A stretch of DNA of 64,000 bases from Streptomyces sp. NBC_00239 (GCF_036194065.1 NZ_CP108098.1:62001-126000); one strand, 5' to 3'. Shown: positions 50,791 through 60,675, counted from the stretch's first letter. The notes: generated from the letters alone by a model not told the origin. Numbers and translations: made by a program.

Positions 50791-51113
50791 CAGACTCACT
50801 CCCCCGTTCTGGTGTCGCCGACCTCTCCCCAGGTGGCGTTGCGCGTCGTTCCTCTCAGGCGAAGGTCGCTTCGACCGGTTGCGCCGCCAAAGAGGATCAC
50901 AGCGGCCCGGCAACCAACAGCGTCCGTCGCAACTTCTGCCGATATCAAGTTAATTGGGGCGAAGTTTCACCAATCGGACTGCCATGATGGGAACTTACCT
51001 GGTATCACGCCCCATGAGCCTCAATAGAACCATGGAGGCAAGATTAGACTCACGTGTAAGCCAACGGACTTGAGCGTTAGCGTCCGTAAATTCAATTGCG
51101 TTACGGGGGATGA
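50791..51113. other. 323-base divergent promoter region of transfer block
   Basis: No gene. The region between the peptidase gene (minus) and the transfer operon (plus) is the most A/T-rich intergenic part near here (GATATCAAGTTAATTGG, TAAATTCAATTGCG), as expected for promoters. GCGTTA occurs twice close to the plus-strand start. No clear operator palindrome was seen. Confidence 0.5.
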
Positions 51114-52049
51114 ATGGCTAAGAGAGACCAGCCCGCCGTCCCGCCTCTGCCGGACGGCGCCCGCCTCGTGGTGCCGGTCATGGGGCCAGGGACTGGTGGC
51201 GGTGGCCGGTCCACCGTGGCAGGCCTGGTGGCCAGTGCCATGGCTTCGGCCGGACCAGCTGTGGTCCTGGACCTGGGGCCGCGGCTCGTCTCGCCGTGGC
51301 CGGCCTGGTGCGCCGAACACGGCCGCGGACTCGCTTCCATACCGCCGGACCGGCCCGTCCGACGCAGCGACGTGCTTGCCGCCGCCGCTCGCTTCGGCAC
51401 TTCACCGGAGTCGGCTTGGCATGTCCTGACCGACCATCAAGACTGGGCCGCCCCGCCCCTCGACCTCCCGGGGGATCCAGCGGCGTGGTACCAGCTTGCG
51501 GCCATCGGCGGCTGGCGGACCGTCGTGGCAGACACTGCTCACCCGATCACCCACGACATCGTCTCCGCCCGGAGCGGGGGCACCAGCGGCATCACTGCCG
51601 CCTGGTCCTCGCTCCCGTTCGCGGTGCCGATCCTCTGCGCCGCTGCAACCGGCGCCGGAGTGCACGCAATGCAGCAGGCGGTCCACGCTCTGGAAGCTGA
51701 AGGCCTGCCTCTGAAGCGCCTGGTCATCGCCCTGGTCGATCAGTCCGATGACCGCCAGCCTCCCGTCGTCAAGGCAGCTTCGACGATGCTCGCTCCGCGC
51801 GTGGCCGCCGTGGTTCCCGTCCCGTACGACGCGGCCCTACGGGCCGCCGGCCTGCGAGAAATGACCCGGCTGCGACCGCGCACCACCCAGGCGGCGACCG
51901 CGCTGGCGCGCGCCGTCCTCCAGACCGCCCAGACAGCGTGGGGCACCCACCTGGGCATCGCAGAACAACCCGCCCCGTTCAACCGCTCGCCCGAGCAGAC
52001 GCACCACCGAATAGCCCATCAGCCCACTCACACAGAGGTACCCGCATGA
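51114..52049 (+). CDS. MinD/ParA-like ATPase of transfer operon
   Basis: 311 residues. The Walker A-like loop GPGTGGGGRSTVAG, near residues 25-38, is followed by VVLDLGPRL, the place of the second switch Asp. The usual Lys is replaced by Arg (GGGRST), so ATP hydrolysis may be altered. A later VVADTAHP strand is Walker B-like. Such proteins are found in Streptomyces T4SS-like clusters. The stop overlaps the next gene's ATG (ATGA). The role in DNA transfer is inferred. Confidence 0.7.
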   Translation: MAKRDQPAVPPLPDGARLVVPVMGPGTGGGGRSTVAGLVASAMASAGPAVVLDLGPRLVSPWPAWCAEHGRGLASIPPDRPVRRSDVLAAAARFGTSPESAWHVLTDHQDWAAPPLDLPGDPAAWYQLAAIGGWRTVVADTAHPITHDIVSARSGGTSGITAAWSSLPFAVPILCAAATGAGVHAMQQAVHALEAEGLPLKRLVIALVDQSDDRQPPVVKAASTMLAPRVAAVVPVPYDAALRAAGLREMTRLRPRTTQAATALARAVLQTAQTAWGTHLGIAEQPAPFNRSPEQTHHRIAHQPTHTEVPA

Positions 52050-52360
52050 GCCAGATAGCCGAGCACGTACACCTCGCTGCCGATATCGTCCCCGCCTTCA
52101 CCCCAGCCCTGCCCGACGCACTGAAGGGCATCACCGGCCAGGTCCTCGGCTGGGCCGCCGGCATCGGCGTCGCCCTCGCCGTCCTGGGCCAGGTCCTCGG
52201 GTGGTCCATGATCGGCATCGGCCACAGCACGGAACGCTCCAACCTCGCAACCCGCGGCAAGCAGTCCGTGATCTGGAGCCTCGTCGGCGGCATGGGCCTC
52301 GCCGTCGCCAGCAGCCTGGTCATGCTGTTCTACAACGCCGCCAAGGGCGGTGGGAACTGA
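52046..52360 (+). CDS. small membrane subunit (possible VirB2/TrbC-like)
   Basis: 104 residues with two hydrophobic segments (VLGWAAGIGVALAVLGQVLG and SLVGGMGLAVASSLVMLFYN). Size, position and two-helix form are like pilin-type or small membrane subunits of T4SS, though no signal peptide cleavage is obvious. It overlaps the next ATG by one base. The function is inferred. Confidence 0.6.
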   Translation: MSQIAEHVHLAADIVPAFTPALPDALKGITGQVLGWAAGIGVALAVLGQVLGWSMIGIGHSTERSNLATRGKQSVIWSLVGGMGLAVASSLVMLFYNAAKGGGN

Positions 52361-53130
52361 TGGATACCCATGACCGCAAGGCACGGCTCGCCCGTGTGCG
52401 CCTGGCGGGCATAGCCGTGCTGACTGTGGGCGTTCTCGCCGCTGGCGGGTACCTCGCGGTGAACACCCTGACGGGCGACTCCACCAGCCCGGGCGGAGAG
52501 AGCACTGCTGGCCAGTCGCCAACGCCTTCCCCGACGTCGTCTGCGGGCGGCGATAACCGCATGACGCCCGGCAAGGCCAAGGCCGTGCAGCTGCTGAAGC
52601 CCAAGAAGAGCCAGGACGGCGCTCCCCTCGGCTTCCCGAAGAACGGCATGGGGGCCATCTCGGCCGCCGTCGCCTACTGGGAGGAGTACGCCTGGCTCGA
52701 CGACGCAATGGCACGCCGGCAGCTTCAGGTACTGGTCTCACCGGACTCGCCCCAAACCATCGACAAGCAGGTCAGCGCGGTTCGCACGCTTCGTGAGGGC
52801 GTAGGGCTGCCTCCGTCCGGCCCGGCACCCGCCGGGGTCACCTTCTCGACCGTCGTCGAAGCCGTCCGGGGCAAGTCCCTGACGAAGGACGGCGGCGTGG
52901 TGCAGATCTGGCTGGAGTACGACCGGTACGCCACCAAGCCCGACGGCGGAGGGGACGACGATCCGTTCAAGGACCAGTCCACCGACATCATCATGAAGTG
53001 GCAGGACGGTGAGTGGAGGATCACCGAAGAGCCGCAGTACGTGAAGCTGCGCACCTTCCCGGTGTCCTACGACCCCACGAGCGTGCCGGCCCGTCAGGAC
53101 GGCTGGTTGCGGGTGGACCATGCGAACTAA
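52360..53130 (+). CDS. VirB8/TcpC-like membrane-anchored transfer protein
   Basis: 256 residues. One N-terminal membrane segment (VRLAGIAVLTVGVLAAGGYLAV, residues 13-34 approximately) is followed by a Ser/Thr/Pro linker, then a soluble domain of about 160 residues with strands (VVQIWLEYDRYATKP, IIMKWQDGEWRITEEP). This is the form of TcpC and VirB8 assembly factors with an NTF2-like domain. It overlaps the next gene by 11 bases. The call is by topology and context. Confidence 0.65.
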   Translation: MDTHDRKARLARVRLAGIAVLTVGVLAAGGYLAVNTLTGDSTSPGGESTAGQSPTPSPTSSAGGDNRMTPGKAKAVQLLKPKKSQDGAPLGFPKNGMGAISAAVAYWEEYAWLDDAMARRQLQVLVSPDSPQTIDKQVSAVRTLREGVGLPPSGPAPAGVTFSTVVEAVRGKSLTKDGGVVQIWLEYDRYATKPDGGGDDDPFKDQSTDIIMKWQDGEWRITEEPQYVKLRTFPVSYDPTSVPARQDGWLRVDHAN

Positions 53131-55231
53131 CCCTCTTGTCCGCGGTGTCTTCCTGCTCCTGGCGCTGCTGCTCACCTTCGGGATGAGCGGCGCGGGAGCG
53201 CCCGCTGCCTATGCCGATGACGTCGTTCCCCCCAACGCGAAGGTCGTCAACTGGGGACCGCCCAAGGACCCGCCGAAGGAGTGGGAGGAGGGCGGCCAGG
53301 CGTGGGGCCTCACCCCGGAGGGCAACTACTGCATCCTCGGCGAGTACGACAACTGCAACCTTCAGGGCGGCGAGAAGCCGGGCACCATAGGCATCTGTGA
53401 GGGTGCCGACGGCTCAGCGAGTGACGTCTGCTCCAAGGAGGAGAAGCAGGCGTTCGAGGAGAAGGCCCTCGCCAAGTGGCAGAAGAACGCCAAGAAGGAC
53501 GGGTCCGGCGGCAACTACGAGAAGCAGCTGGAGTTCCTGACCAACTGCGTCAAGAAGGAGCACAAGCCCTTCAAGCTGTGCCTCGAACTGGGCAACCGGG
53601 ACCACTCCGACATTTTCACGCCGCCTGCCAAGGATGTGCTGGACTGGGTCGGCGGCAAGATTTCCAAGATGGCGTCCGACGCGCTCCAGGAGGCTGCTCG
53701 GTACATCGGTGAGTCCGTGGTGTGGCTTCTGGAAGCCTTCGCCAACGCCTTCAACTCGTGGTCGACGATCAATCTGGCTGACACCGGTATGAGCAAGATG
53801 CTGGGCATCTCGCTCTCCCTGTCGGCCGTGATCGCGGTATTCCTGCTGATCATCCAGTCGGGGAAGGTCGCCATCAGCCAAGACGGCGGCCCGTTTGTCA
53901 CTGCTGCGTCGGGGCTCGTGAAGTGGGCGGCGATCCTCGCCGTCTACCTCACGGCGACGCAGGTGGCGCTGGACTGGTCCGACGAACTGTCCACCTGGAT
54001 CATCAACTACAGCTTCGAGGGCGGCGGCAGCGGCGAGGCTGATGCCCAGAAGGCGATGTCCACGCAGCTCGGAAAGCTGTTCTCGGGACTGACGGTGGGC
54101 GGCGGCTCAGCCGCGGCCGCGGGCGGTGCGCTGGTTACCGGCTCCGGCTTCTTGGCGAACGCCGTCGGTGTGGTGATCGTGGTCGGCATCCTGTGCATCC
54201 TGGCCATCGCCGCCCTGTGGGTGGAGATGATGATGCGGCAGGCGGCCATCATGATCCTGGTGGTCTCCATGCCGATCGTCCTGGCCGGCCAGATGGCGGA
54301 CTCCACTCGTGACTGGTGGCCCAAGGCGCGCAACGCCCTGATCGCCACCATCCTCACGAAGCCGGTCATCGTGATGTGCTTCGGCATCGGATTCGGAGCC
54401 ATGACCGACGCGAGCGGCGTCAAGAACGTCCTGGTCGGCTTCATGATCTTCGTGGTGGCCGGGTTCTCCTGGCCCGTCCTCGCACGGTTCATGGTCTTCA
54501 CCAGCAATGGCGATGGCAACTCCACAGCCAGCGGAATCATCAGCTCGGTCGGCAGCTCCATGTCCAGCATGTTCGGCGGCTACCAGCCCGCTCCGGGCGG
54601 AGCGGGAGTCGTAGGCGGCGGCGCGGGATACACGAAGGCGCTGGAAGAGGACAACGCGAACGTCGCAAGCAGCGGGTCCAACGGCACGAGCGGAGGTGGC
54701 TTCTTGAGCAAGGCCGGAGCTGGCTTGAAGCAAGTCGGCGGCGCCGTTGCCGGGCCGATCGGGCTCGGGCTTCAGCTTGCCGCCGCTGGCAAGGACACCC
54801 TCGAATCCACAGCTCAGAACACCGCGGCGAACGCGGGCCTTGGCCCGGCTGCAAGCGGTGGCCGCCATGCCGTGATCCCCCCGCGCAGTTCCGGCACGGC
54901 TCAGGAGAGCGAACCGGAGGCCCCCGCGCAGGGCGAGGAAGGCGGCGGCACCCCGGAGCCTGCTCCGTCCCCCGTGGGGGAGTCGGAACCGCCGACGGCC
55001 TCGGACAGCGGCCCGACAGCCGTCGGCGACCCGTCTCCGGCACCGACGGATGTCGGCGAATCGTCTGCGCCGACACCCATCGGCGACCCGTCTCCGGCCC
55101 CGGCGCCCGCCGCCGATCCGTCTCCCACTGCGTCGGCGCCGGCGTCTGCTCCGGAGCCATCCACTGTCAATGCGAGCACAGCCAACTGGAACGGGCCCCG
55201 TCCCACCGAGTCCGACAGCGAAGGGAGCTGA
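53120..55231 (+). CDS. VirB6/TrbL-like multi-pass membrane protein
   Basis: 703 residues. A signal peptide (FLLLALLLTFGMSGAGAPAA, cleavage near residue 32) precedes a 150-residue extracellular part with Cys pairs (CILGEYDNC, CEGADGSASDVC). About six membrane segments follow between residues 225 and 460 (LSLSAVIAVFLLIIQSG, VVIVVGILCILAIAALWVEM). The tail of about 220 residues is Gly/Pro/Ser-rich and disordered, with repeated GDPSPAPT/VGESS units. It is the channel-forming subunit candidate. Confidence 0.75.
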   Translation: MRTNPLVRGVFLLLALLLTFGMSGAGAPAAYADDVVPPNAKVVNWGPPKDPPKEWEEGGQAWGLTPEGNYCILGEYDNCNLQGGEKPGTIGICEGADGSASDVCSKEEKQAFEEKALAKWQKNAKKDGSGGNYEKQLEFLTNCVKKEHKPFKLCLELGNRDHSDIFTPPAKDVLDWVGGKISKMASDALQEAARYIGESVVWLLEAFANAFNSWSTINLADTGMSKMLGISLSLSAVIAVFLLIIQSGKVAISQDGGPFVTAASGLVKWAAILAVYLTATQVALDWSDELSTWIINYSFEGGGSGEADAQKAMSTQLGKLFSGLTVGGGSAAAAGGALVTGSGFLANAVGVVIVVGILCILAIAALWVEMMMRQAAIMILVVSMPIVLAGQMADSTRDWWPKARNALIATILTKPVIVMCFGIGFGAMTDASGVKNVLVGFMIFVVAGFSWPVLARFMVFTSNGDGNSTASGIISSVGSSMSSMFGGYQPAPGGAGVVGGGAGYTKALEEDNANVASSGSNGTSGGGFLSKAGAGLKQVGGAVAGPIGLGLQLAAAGKDTLESTAQNTAANAGLGPAASGGRHAVIPPRSSGTAQESEPEAPAQGEEGGGTPEPAPSPVGESEPPTASDSGPTAVGDPSPAPTDVGESSAPTPIGDPSPAPAPAADPSPTASAPASAPEPSTVNASTANWNGPRPTESDSEGS

Positions 55232-55234
55232 CCG

Positions 55235-56767
55235 ATGTCCACCAACACCGAACGACCCGCCACCTATGGCGGCTGGCAGGCCGAGCGCATGGGCGTCATC
55301 GGCAACCTCTCGGGCGTCGGGTTCACGCTCGTGGCGGCCGCGGCCGTCATCTCGTTGGCGCCGATCTACCAGCGCAGCTGGTCGGCGCTCCTGATCGCTC
55401 TGCCTCTCTCCGCGCTCCTCCTGGGCCTCGCCTACGGGCGGGTGCTGGGACTGACGGCTGACGAGTGGCTCCTCCTCGCAGTAAGGCACCAGATCTCCGT
55501 GGCGACAAAGAAGAACCTGTTCCTCTCGGGGGCCTTCGCCCCCCGCAACCCCAAGACCGGCGATCAGCCGATGGATCTGCCGGGCCCCCTGGCCCGACTG
55601 CGGATCCTCGACGCCGCCGACGGCCAGGGCGGCCAGATCGGTGTCGTGCTCGACCCGACCGCGAACACCTACACAGCGGTCGCCCGTATCACGTTCCCCG
55701 GCCTCGCCCTGATCGACAACGAGCGTCAGAACGCGCGAGTGGCCGGGTGGGCCGCCTTCCTCCGCGCTCAGTGCAAAGAGGACTCGCCGATCGTCCGAAT
55801 CGCGGTGCACCAGCGCTCGCTGCCCGACGACGGAGCAGCGCTGCGCGCGTTCACCGCACGGCACACGGCGGAAGGGGCACCGAACGTTGCCAAGGAGTCC
55901 CTGGCGGAGCTCATGATGTCCGCGGGCCCCGTGGCGACGATCCGGGAGACCTACCTCGCGATATCGCTGTCGGCTGGCCGTGCCCGCCTGGCCATCAAGG
56001 GGGCCGGCGGTGGTCAGATCGGCGCCGCCGCGGTGCTGGTCCGCGAGCTCAACGCCATGCAGGGCTCCCTGAGCTCAGCAGGTCTCCAGGTCACCGAGTG
56101 GCTCACGCCCCGCAAGGTGGCACAGGTCATCCGTACCGCCTATGACCCGCACTCCCAGCTGGAATTCGCCGACCGTAACGCGGCCGCTCGTGACGCGGAC
56201 TGGCAGGGCACCCCACCGGGAGTCGACCCCGCCCTGGCAGGCCCGTCGGCAGCTGAGACGGGATGGAGCGTCTACCGGCACGACGGTGCGTACACCGTCT
56301 CCTACCAGGTGCGTAACTGGCCGCAGAGTGACGTTTTCGCGACCTTCATGCAGCCGTTGCTCCGGCCTCGGCAGAACGCCCGCCGGTCTCTCTCGCTGGT
56401 CTTCGAGCCGATCGGCCCGTCAGTGGCCCGCCGGGAACTGGCCAAGGAGAAGACCAAGCGCGACACCGCGCGCAAGGTCAGGGCGAAGACGGGCCGATCA
56501 GAGAGCGAGGACGAACGCCGCGAGGCTGTGACCGCGCGGGAGCAGGACCGCGCCAGGGCGGCGGGCCACGGAGTGGCCCGGTTCACCGGGCTGATCGCGG
56601 TGACGGTCACCGACTATGAGCAGCTGGAGACGGCGTGCGCTGAGCTTCAGGCAGACGCGTCGGCCGCCGGCATCGAGGTGCGCCGTATGTGGGGCGGGAT
56701 GGACGCCGGGTTCGCTGCGGCTGCGCTTCCCCTGGCCGTTGGCCTTCCCGAACGGAGGATCTTCTGA
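55235..56767 (+). CDS. SCO6880-family transfer protein
   Basis: 510 residues. Two membrane segments near the N-terminus (residues 28-70) precede a soluble domain with no Walker motif (LARLRILDAADGQGGQIGVVLD, then a basic Arg/Lys/Glu-rich stretch near residues 405-450). It resembles the SCO6880 family in Streptomyces transfer-like clusters, which corresponds to a fused PrgI/VirB3-like membrane part plus the VirB4 N-terminal half. It is followed by the VirB4-like ATPase with a one-base overlap, so the two probably act together. Confidence 0.8.
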   Translation: MSTNTERPATYGGWQAERMGVIGNLSGVGFTLVAAAAVISLAPIYQRSWSALLIALPLSALLLGLAYGRVLGLTADEWLLLAVRHQISVATKKNLFLSGAFAPRNPKTGDQPMDLPGPLARLRILDAADGQGGQIGVVLDPTANTYTAVARITFPGLALIDNERQNARVAGWAAFLRAQCKEDSPIVRIAVHQRSLPDDGAALRAFTARHTAEGAPNVAKESLAELMMSAGPVATIRETYLAISLSAGRARLAIKGAGGGQIGAAAVLVRELNAMQGSLSSAGLQVTEWLTPRKVAQVIRTAYDPHSQLEFADRNAAARDADWQGTPPGVDPALAGPSAAETGWSVYRHDGAYTVSYQVRNWPQSDVFATFMQPLLRPRQNARRSLSLVFEPIGPSVARRELAKEKTKRDTARKVRAKTGRSESEDERREAVTAREQDRARAAGHGVARFTGLIAVTVTDYEQLETACAELQADASAAGIEVRRMWGGMDAGFAAAALPLAVGLPERRIF

Positions 56768-58317
56768 TGGCTCTGTCCTTCGTGCGGCGCCGCCGCAACG
56801 ACACCGTGCTCGAAGCGGCTCCGCTGAGCGAGTTCCTCGACCTGGAACAGGCTCAGCCTTCGGCCGGGCCGCAGCTCAGCGCCCGCGACCTGCGGCGCTC
56901 CCGGCTGCTCGAAGACCCCGCGACCGTGATGCGGGTCGCCCCCAAGCTCGGGTGGAACCGGCCCTACGCCGGCAGGGCTGCCTCGCCTGTGAAGTCGGAA
57001 GCCTTCCGCGCCCACACCGGAGCGGCGGCGGGAATCTTCCCGTTCCTGCACGGGGCCAGCCTGCCTCCCATCGGGGTCTACATCGGCTGGGACACCATGA
57101 CCATGCAGGCTTTCAGCGCCCATCCCTCGGGCTGGGTGAAGGAGGGCCTGACCACCAACCCCAACATCATGATCACCGGCGTGCCCGGCAGCGGAAAGTC
57201 CGCGCACATCAAGGCACTCGGCTTCCGGCTGATGGTCCTGGGCATGCGCTTGCTGATCGCTGGTGACGTCAAGGGCGAGTACGCCCAGCTGTGCCGGCAC
57301 CTGGGCGTGGAGCCGGTACGGCTCGGTCCCGGCCTGTCGGGTCGGCTCAACCCCTTGGACGCCGGCCCGTTGGGCGCGGACCTCGACAAGATCTCGAACC
57401 CGGCGGAGCTGACGGCACGCCTGAAGGAAATCCACCGCCGACGGCTCACCCTGCTGAAGGCGTTGCTCGAACTTCAGCTGAAACGGTTCCTCATCCCCCA
57501 GGAAGAGGAGTGCCTGGACATCGCCGTGCGAGAGGTCACCGGAGAGCTGCACGGACAGAGCACCCTGGCGACCCCGACCCTTCCGATGGTCTATGCGAAG
57601 TTGAAGGACCCTTCCGAGGCCATGGCCCGGGAACTTCGTGTGCGCGGCGACGACGTGCAGACCGCCCGGGAGCACATGGCTCCCATCAGGGCCGCCCTGG
57701 GCACGATGATTCACGGGCATCTGGGCGGCCTGTTCGACGAGCAGACCAGCGTTGAGCTGGACTGGGAAGCGCCGATCCAGTCGATCGACATCGCCTCCCT
57801 TCAGCACTACGGCGACGAAACGGTTGCCATGGTCCTGACATGTGTCTCGTCATGGGCCCAGGCCGCCATCGACCGTCCCGGGCGGCCGTGGATCGTGGTG
57901 CGCGATGAGATGTGGCGCCAGATCCAGAGCGGCGGTGCCGCGATGGTCAGGAAGATCGATGCGGATCTCCGCCTCAGCAGGGCGTCCGGCACCATCCAGC
58001 TCCTGGCCACCCACTCGCTCGCCGACTTCGAGGCCCTCGGCGCGGCGGGTGAGGAGGCATCCGCTATCGCCAAGGAACTGATCGCCAAATGTGACACCAG
58101 GATTCAGCTGGCGCAGGACACCAAACCGCTGAACCTGACCAAGGAAGCCATCGGTCTCACGGAAGCCGAATGCGCCCTCATCGGCGGCTGGGGCGCCGGG
58201 CAGCGAGGCCGCGCCTTGTGGAAGGTCGGCCGCGCGGGCGGTAGTCACGCCGTTCAGCTGCTTCTGTCCAAGACAGAGAAGAGCCTGTTCGAAACCGACG
58301 AGCGAATGGTGATGTGA
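56767..58317 (+). CDS. VirB4-like conjugation ATPase
   Basis: 516 residues. Walker A GVPGSGKS is at 138-145. Walker B-like WIVVRDEMW lies near 374-382, followed by LRLSRASGTIQLLATHS, a sensor region of VirB4/TraC ATPases. The first 130 residues lack the full VirB4 N-terminal domain, which the preceding SCO6880-family gene may supply. It powers subunit assembly and DNA export at the inner membrane. It is one base from the coupling protein gene. Confidence 0.85.
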   Translation: MALSFVRRRRNDTVLEAAPLSEFLDLEQAQPSAGPQLSARDLRRSRLLEDPATVMRVAPKLGWNRPYAGRAASPVKSEAFRAHTGAAAGIFPFLHGASLPPIGVYIGWDTMTMQAFSAHPSGWVKEGLTTNPNIMITGVPGSGKSAHIKALGFRLMVLGMRLLIAGDVKGEYAQLCRHLGVEPVRLGPGLSGRLNPLDAGPLGADLDKISNPAELTARLKEIHRRRLTLLKALLELQLKRFLIPQEEECLDIAVREVTGELHGQSTLATPTLPMVYAKLKDPSEAMARELRVRGDDVQTAREHMAPIRAALGTMIHGHLGGLFDEQTSVELDWEAPIQSIDIASLQHYGDETVAMVLTCVSSWAQAAIDRPGRPWIVVRDEMWRQIQSGGAAMVRKIDADLRLSRASGTIQLLATHSLADFEALGAAGEEASAIAKELIAKCDTRIQLAQDTKPLNLTKEAIGLTEAECALIGGWGAGQRGRALWKVGRAGGSHAVQLLLSKTEKSLFETDERMVM

Positions 58318-58318
58318 C

Positions 58319-60031
58319 ATGGCGCAGAAGGACGGGGGCCTCGACGACGGGACGATGCTGGCGGCTGCGGGCCTGGGGCTCGTCATCGCGCTCAGCTCCA
58401 TCGTGCTCGTGGCCGCTCAGCTGGCCGGCGTCCTGTCTGGGAACGGATGGCCCGCGCCCACCCGAAGCCTGCCCGAGACGGTCGTCTGGTCGATCGTCTC
58501 GGGCCCCGGCTCCGCCTATGAGCCTGCTCCACCCGGCTGGCTCTTCTGGACCTTCGTCGTGCTGCTGGCTGCTCTCCTCGTCACCGCCGTCGTCGCCCTC
58601 GTGATCCGCTTCGGCGGCCGCAAGGACACTGGTGGCGCCAAGTGGGGCGGCAAGAAGACCGAGAAGGTCATGGCCGCGGCGGAGAAGCCGGAGGAGCGTC
58701 CGGACCGTATGACCGCGGGGCGCGGGCAGTTGACGAACAGGATCCTCGCGGTCACTGAGCGCGCCGCCTCTGTGGTTGCCTTCGGCCCGCCCGGCAGCGC
58801 CAAAACCACCGGCCTCCTGTTGGGCAACGCCGCCGAATGGCGGGGTCCCGCCGTGATCACCACGACCAAGGCCGCTGATCTCAAGGCCATCTACGCCAGC
58901 CGACAGGCCCTCGGGCCGGTGTACGTGATCGCGCCTGCCGGCCTTCCCGGTGTGCAGACGCATCACTGGTCGCCAGTGGACTACGCGACCGATCCGGAGT
59001 CGGCGGAGCGCATGGCCGAGTGGATGGCGGAGGCTGCACAGAAGGCGTACGACCCGCGGGCCGAGCCGTGGATCGCACAGGCCCGCGCCATCCTGGCCGG
59101 GCTGCTGCTGGCTGCGAACCTCTCCGGCGGCGGCATCAACCGCTTCCGCGAGTGGCTCGCCCTGGGCCGTGACGCGGTCGACCACGTTCGGGCAATCCTC
59201 GAACCGACGTACCCGGAAGTCGCTCTCGACTACGCCCAGCCGTGGCTCCAGCTCCACAAGGACGGCGCTGGCTCGGTGCAGTTCACCTTGAACGTCATCG
59301 CGGCCGTCTACCGGTCTCAGCAGATCCGGGACGTCTCCGCCTCCACGGACTTCACGGCCGAGCAGGTCCTGGACGACAACGGGACGATCATCCTGGTCGC
59401 CTCGCCCACCAACGCGGAGCGCTTCGCCCCCCTGTTCACGTCGATCATCGCGTCCGTCATCCACGCCGGTGAGAACCGGTTCGAGCAGACCGGTGAGCCC
59501 CTCAACAACGCCCTGGGGCTGTTCGTCGACGAGGCGGGCAACGTGTTGCGGTACCCCAAGCTGCCGACGATCCTCACCACCGGCCGGGGCATGGGGATCG
59601 CCCTGCTGACGATCTGGCACGACCTTGCTCAGCTGGCTTCGAGGGTGGGATCCGAGGGCGCCAAGACGGTGGTGTCGGCCTCCCATCTTCGGATGCTGCT
59701 GCCGGGACTCGCCGACGATGACACGATCCGCTACTTCAACTACTTGCTCGGCAAGGAACACGCGGAGCGCACCTCCCGCTCCTCCGGCGGCTCCGGTCGT
59801 GCCTCGACATCAACGAGCGTCGTGGAGACCGACCTGGTGCCCGTGCACGAACTGCGTGAGATCCCGAAGCTCACGGCCATCGCCGTGTACTTCAACGAGC
59901 GGCCGCTGCGCGTCAACCTGCGCCTGACCTATCGCGATGCCGACCTGAAGGCATGGCTGGCGCGCCCCGCCGGTTCGGTCTCTCTGTCGAAGGACGACAT
60001 CACCACTGCCTTGGAGGCCCCCGTTGGCTGA
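58319..60031 (+). CDS. VirD4/TraG-like coupling protein
   Basis: 570 residues. Two N-terminal membrane segments (about 13-38 and 74-97), Walker A GPPGSAKT (156-163) and Walker B LGLFVDEAGNV near 399-409 define a T4SS coupling ATPase. It recruits the relaxosome to the channel. The C-terminal (ETDLVPVHELREIPKLTAIA) is a typical end part. A TTG-started gene overlaps its stop. Confidence 0.88.
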   Translation: MAQKDGGLDDGTMLAAAGLGLVIALSSIVLVAAQLAGVLSGNGWPAPTRSLPETVVWSIVSGPGSAYEPAPPGWLFWTFVVLLAALLVTAVVALVIRFGGRKDTGGAKWGGKKTEKVMAAAEKPEERPDRMTAGRGQLTNRILAVTERAASVVAFGPPGSAKTTGLLLGNAAEWRGPAVITTTKAADLKAIYASRQALGPVYVIAPAGLPGVQTHHWSPVDYATDPESAERMAEWMAEAAQKAYDPRAEPWIAQARAILAGLLLAANLSGGGINRFREWLALGRDAVDHVRAILEPTYPEVALDYAQPWLQLHKDGAGSVQFTLNVIAAVYRSQQIRDVSASTDFTAEQVLDDNGTIILVASPTNAERFAPLFTSIIASVIHAGENRFEQTGEPLNNALGLFVDEAGNVLRYPKLPTILTTGRGMGIALLTIWHDLAQLASRVGSEGAKTVVSASHLRMLLPGLADDDTIRYFNYLLGKEHAERTSRSSGGSGRASTSTSVVETDLVPVHELREIPKLTAIAVYFNERPLRVNLRLTYRDADLKAWLARPAGSVSLSKDDITTALEAPVG

Positions 60032-60605
60032 GGACACCGACACCATTCAGCCGGCTTCGGACGAGGACGCCGCACAAGAGACGTCCGAGGATCTGCCCGA
60101 AGAGCAGCCGGACGCTCCTCAGCGCTGGGTGTGGGCCGACATGGACCCCGCCGACCGCGAGCAGCGCTTGGAGGAGCTGGTGACGTGGGTCGACTGGCTC
60201 GTGGAGACCTTCGATCTGCGCAGTCAGGTAGCCCGCTGCTGGTACCGGCACCCCCGGCTCATCGAGCACTTCAGCGCCCTCTTCATCGGCTGGGTCCGCA
60301 CCTACGCGGGTGATCCGACCAAGCTGAGCACCCGCGCTGAGCTCGACTGGATCAAGGAGCTGTACGCCCTGCTCCCCCGCTTGAACAGCGCGAGCTGCCA
60401 GACCAAGCACATCGACCCGCCGCCTCAGTCCTACTCGATGGCGGAGGCCTTCGACCAGTGGCTCGGCGAGGCGGACCGCCCGTTCCTCGACTCGCCTCGT
60501 TCCCATCCGGCCAAGGAGCAGGTCGGCCGGATGGCGAAGGCGAAGCGCGTGGAGGACGCAGCGAAGGCGAAGGCGAAGGAAGCCGGCACCGGCAAGAGCG
60601 CCTGA
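60024..60605 (+). CDS. DUF4913-like protein
   Basis: 193 residues from a TTG at 60024, overlapping the coupling protein stop by 8 bases; no ATG or GTG occurs before residue 40, so TTG is favoured. The domain LVTWVDWLVETFDLRSQVARCWYRH, then a helix and WVRTYAG, resembles DUF4913, a family of actinobacterial plasmid and conjugation neighbourhoods. The C-terminus is Lys/Ala-rich. The role is unknown; possibly a transfer accessory. Confidence 0.65.
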   Translation: MAEDTDTIQPASDEDAAQETSEDLPEEQPDAPQRWVWADMDPADREQRLEELVTWVDWLVETFDLRSQVARCWYRHPRLIEHFSALFIGWVRTYAGDPTKLSTRAELDWIKELYALLPRLNSASCQTKHIDPPPQSYSMAEAFDQWLGEADRPFLDSPRSHPAKEQVGRMAKAKRVEDAAKAKAKEAGTGKSA

Positions 60606-60618
60606 CGCGACCGGCGCA

Positions 60619-60665
60619 AAGACAGAGGGCGGGGCCGGATCACTCCGGGCCCCGCCCTCTGTCTT
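60619..60665. terminator. perfect 18-bp bidirectional terminator
   Basis: AAGACAGAGGGCGGGGCC (60619-60636) and its exact inverse (60648-60665) enclose an 11-base loop. It lies between the stop codons of the DUF4913 gene and the convergent relaxase gene (60676), so it can end both transcripts. Confidence 0.9.
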
Positions 60666-60675
60666 GTGCCGGGTC

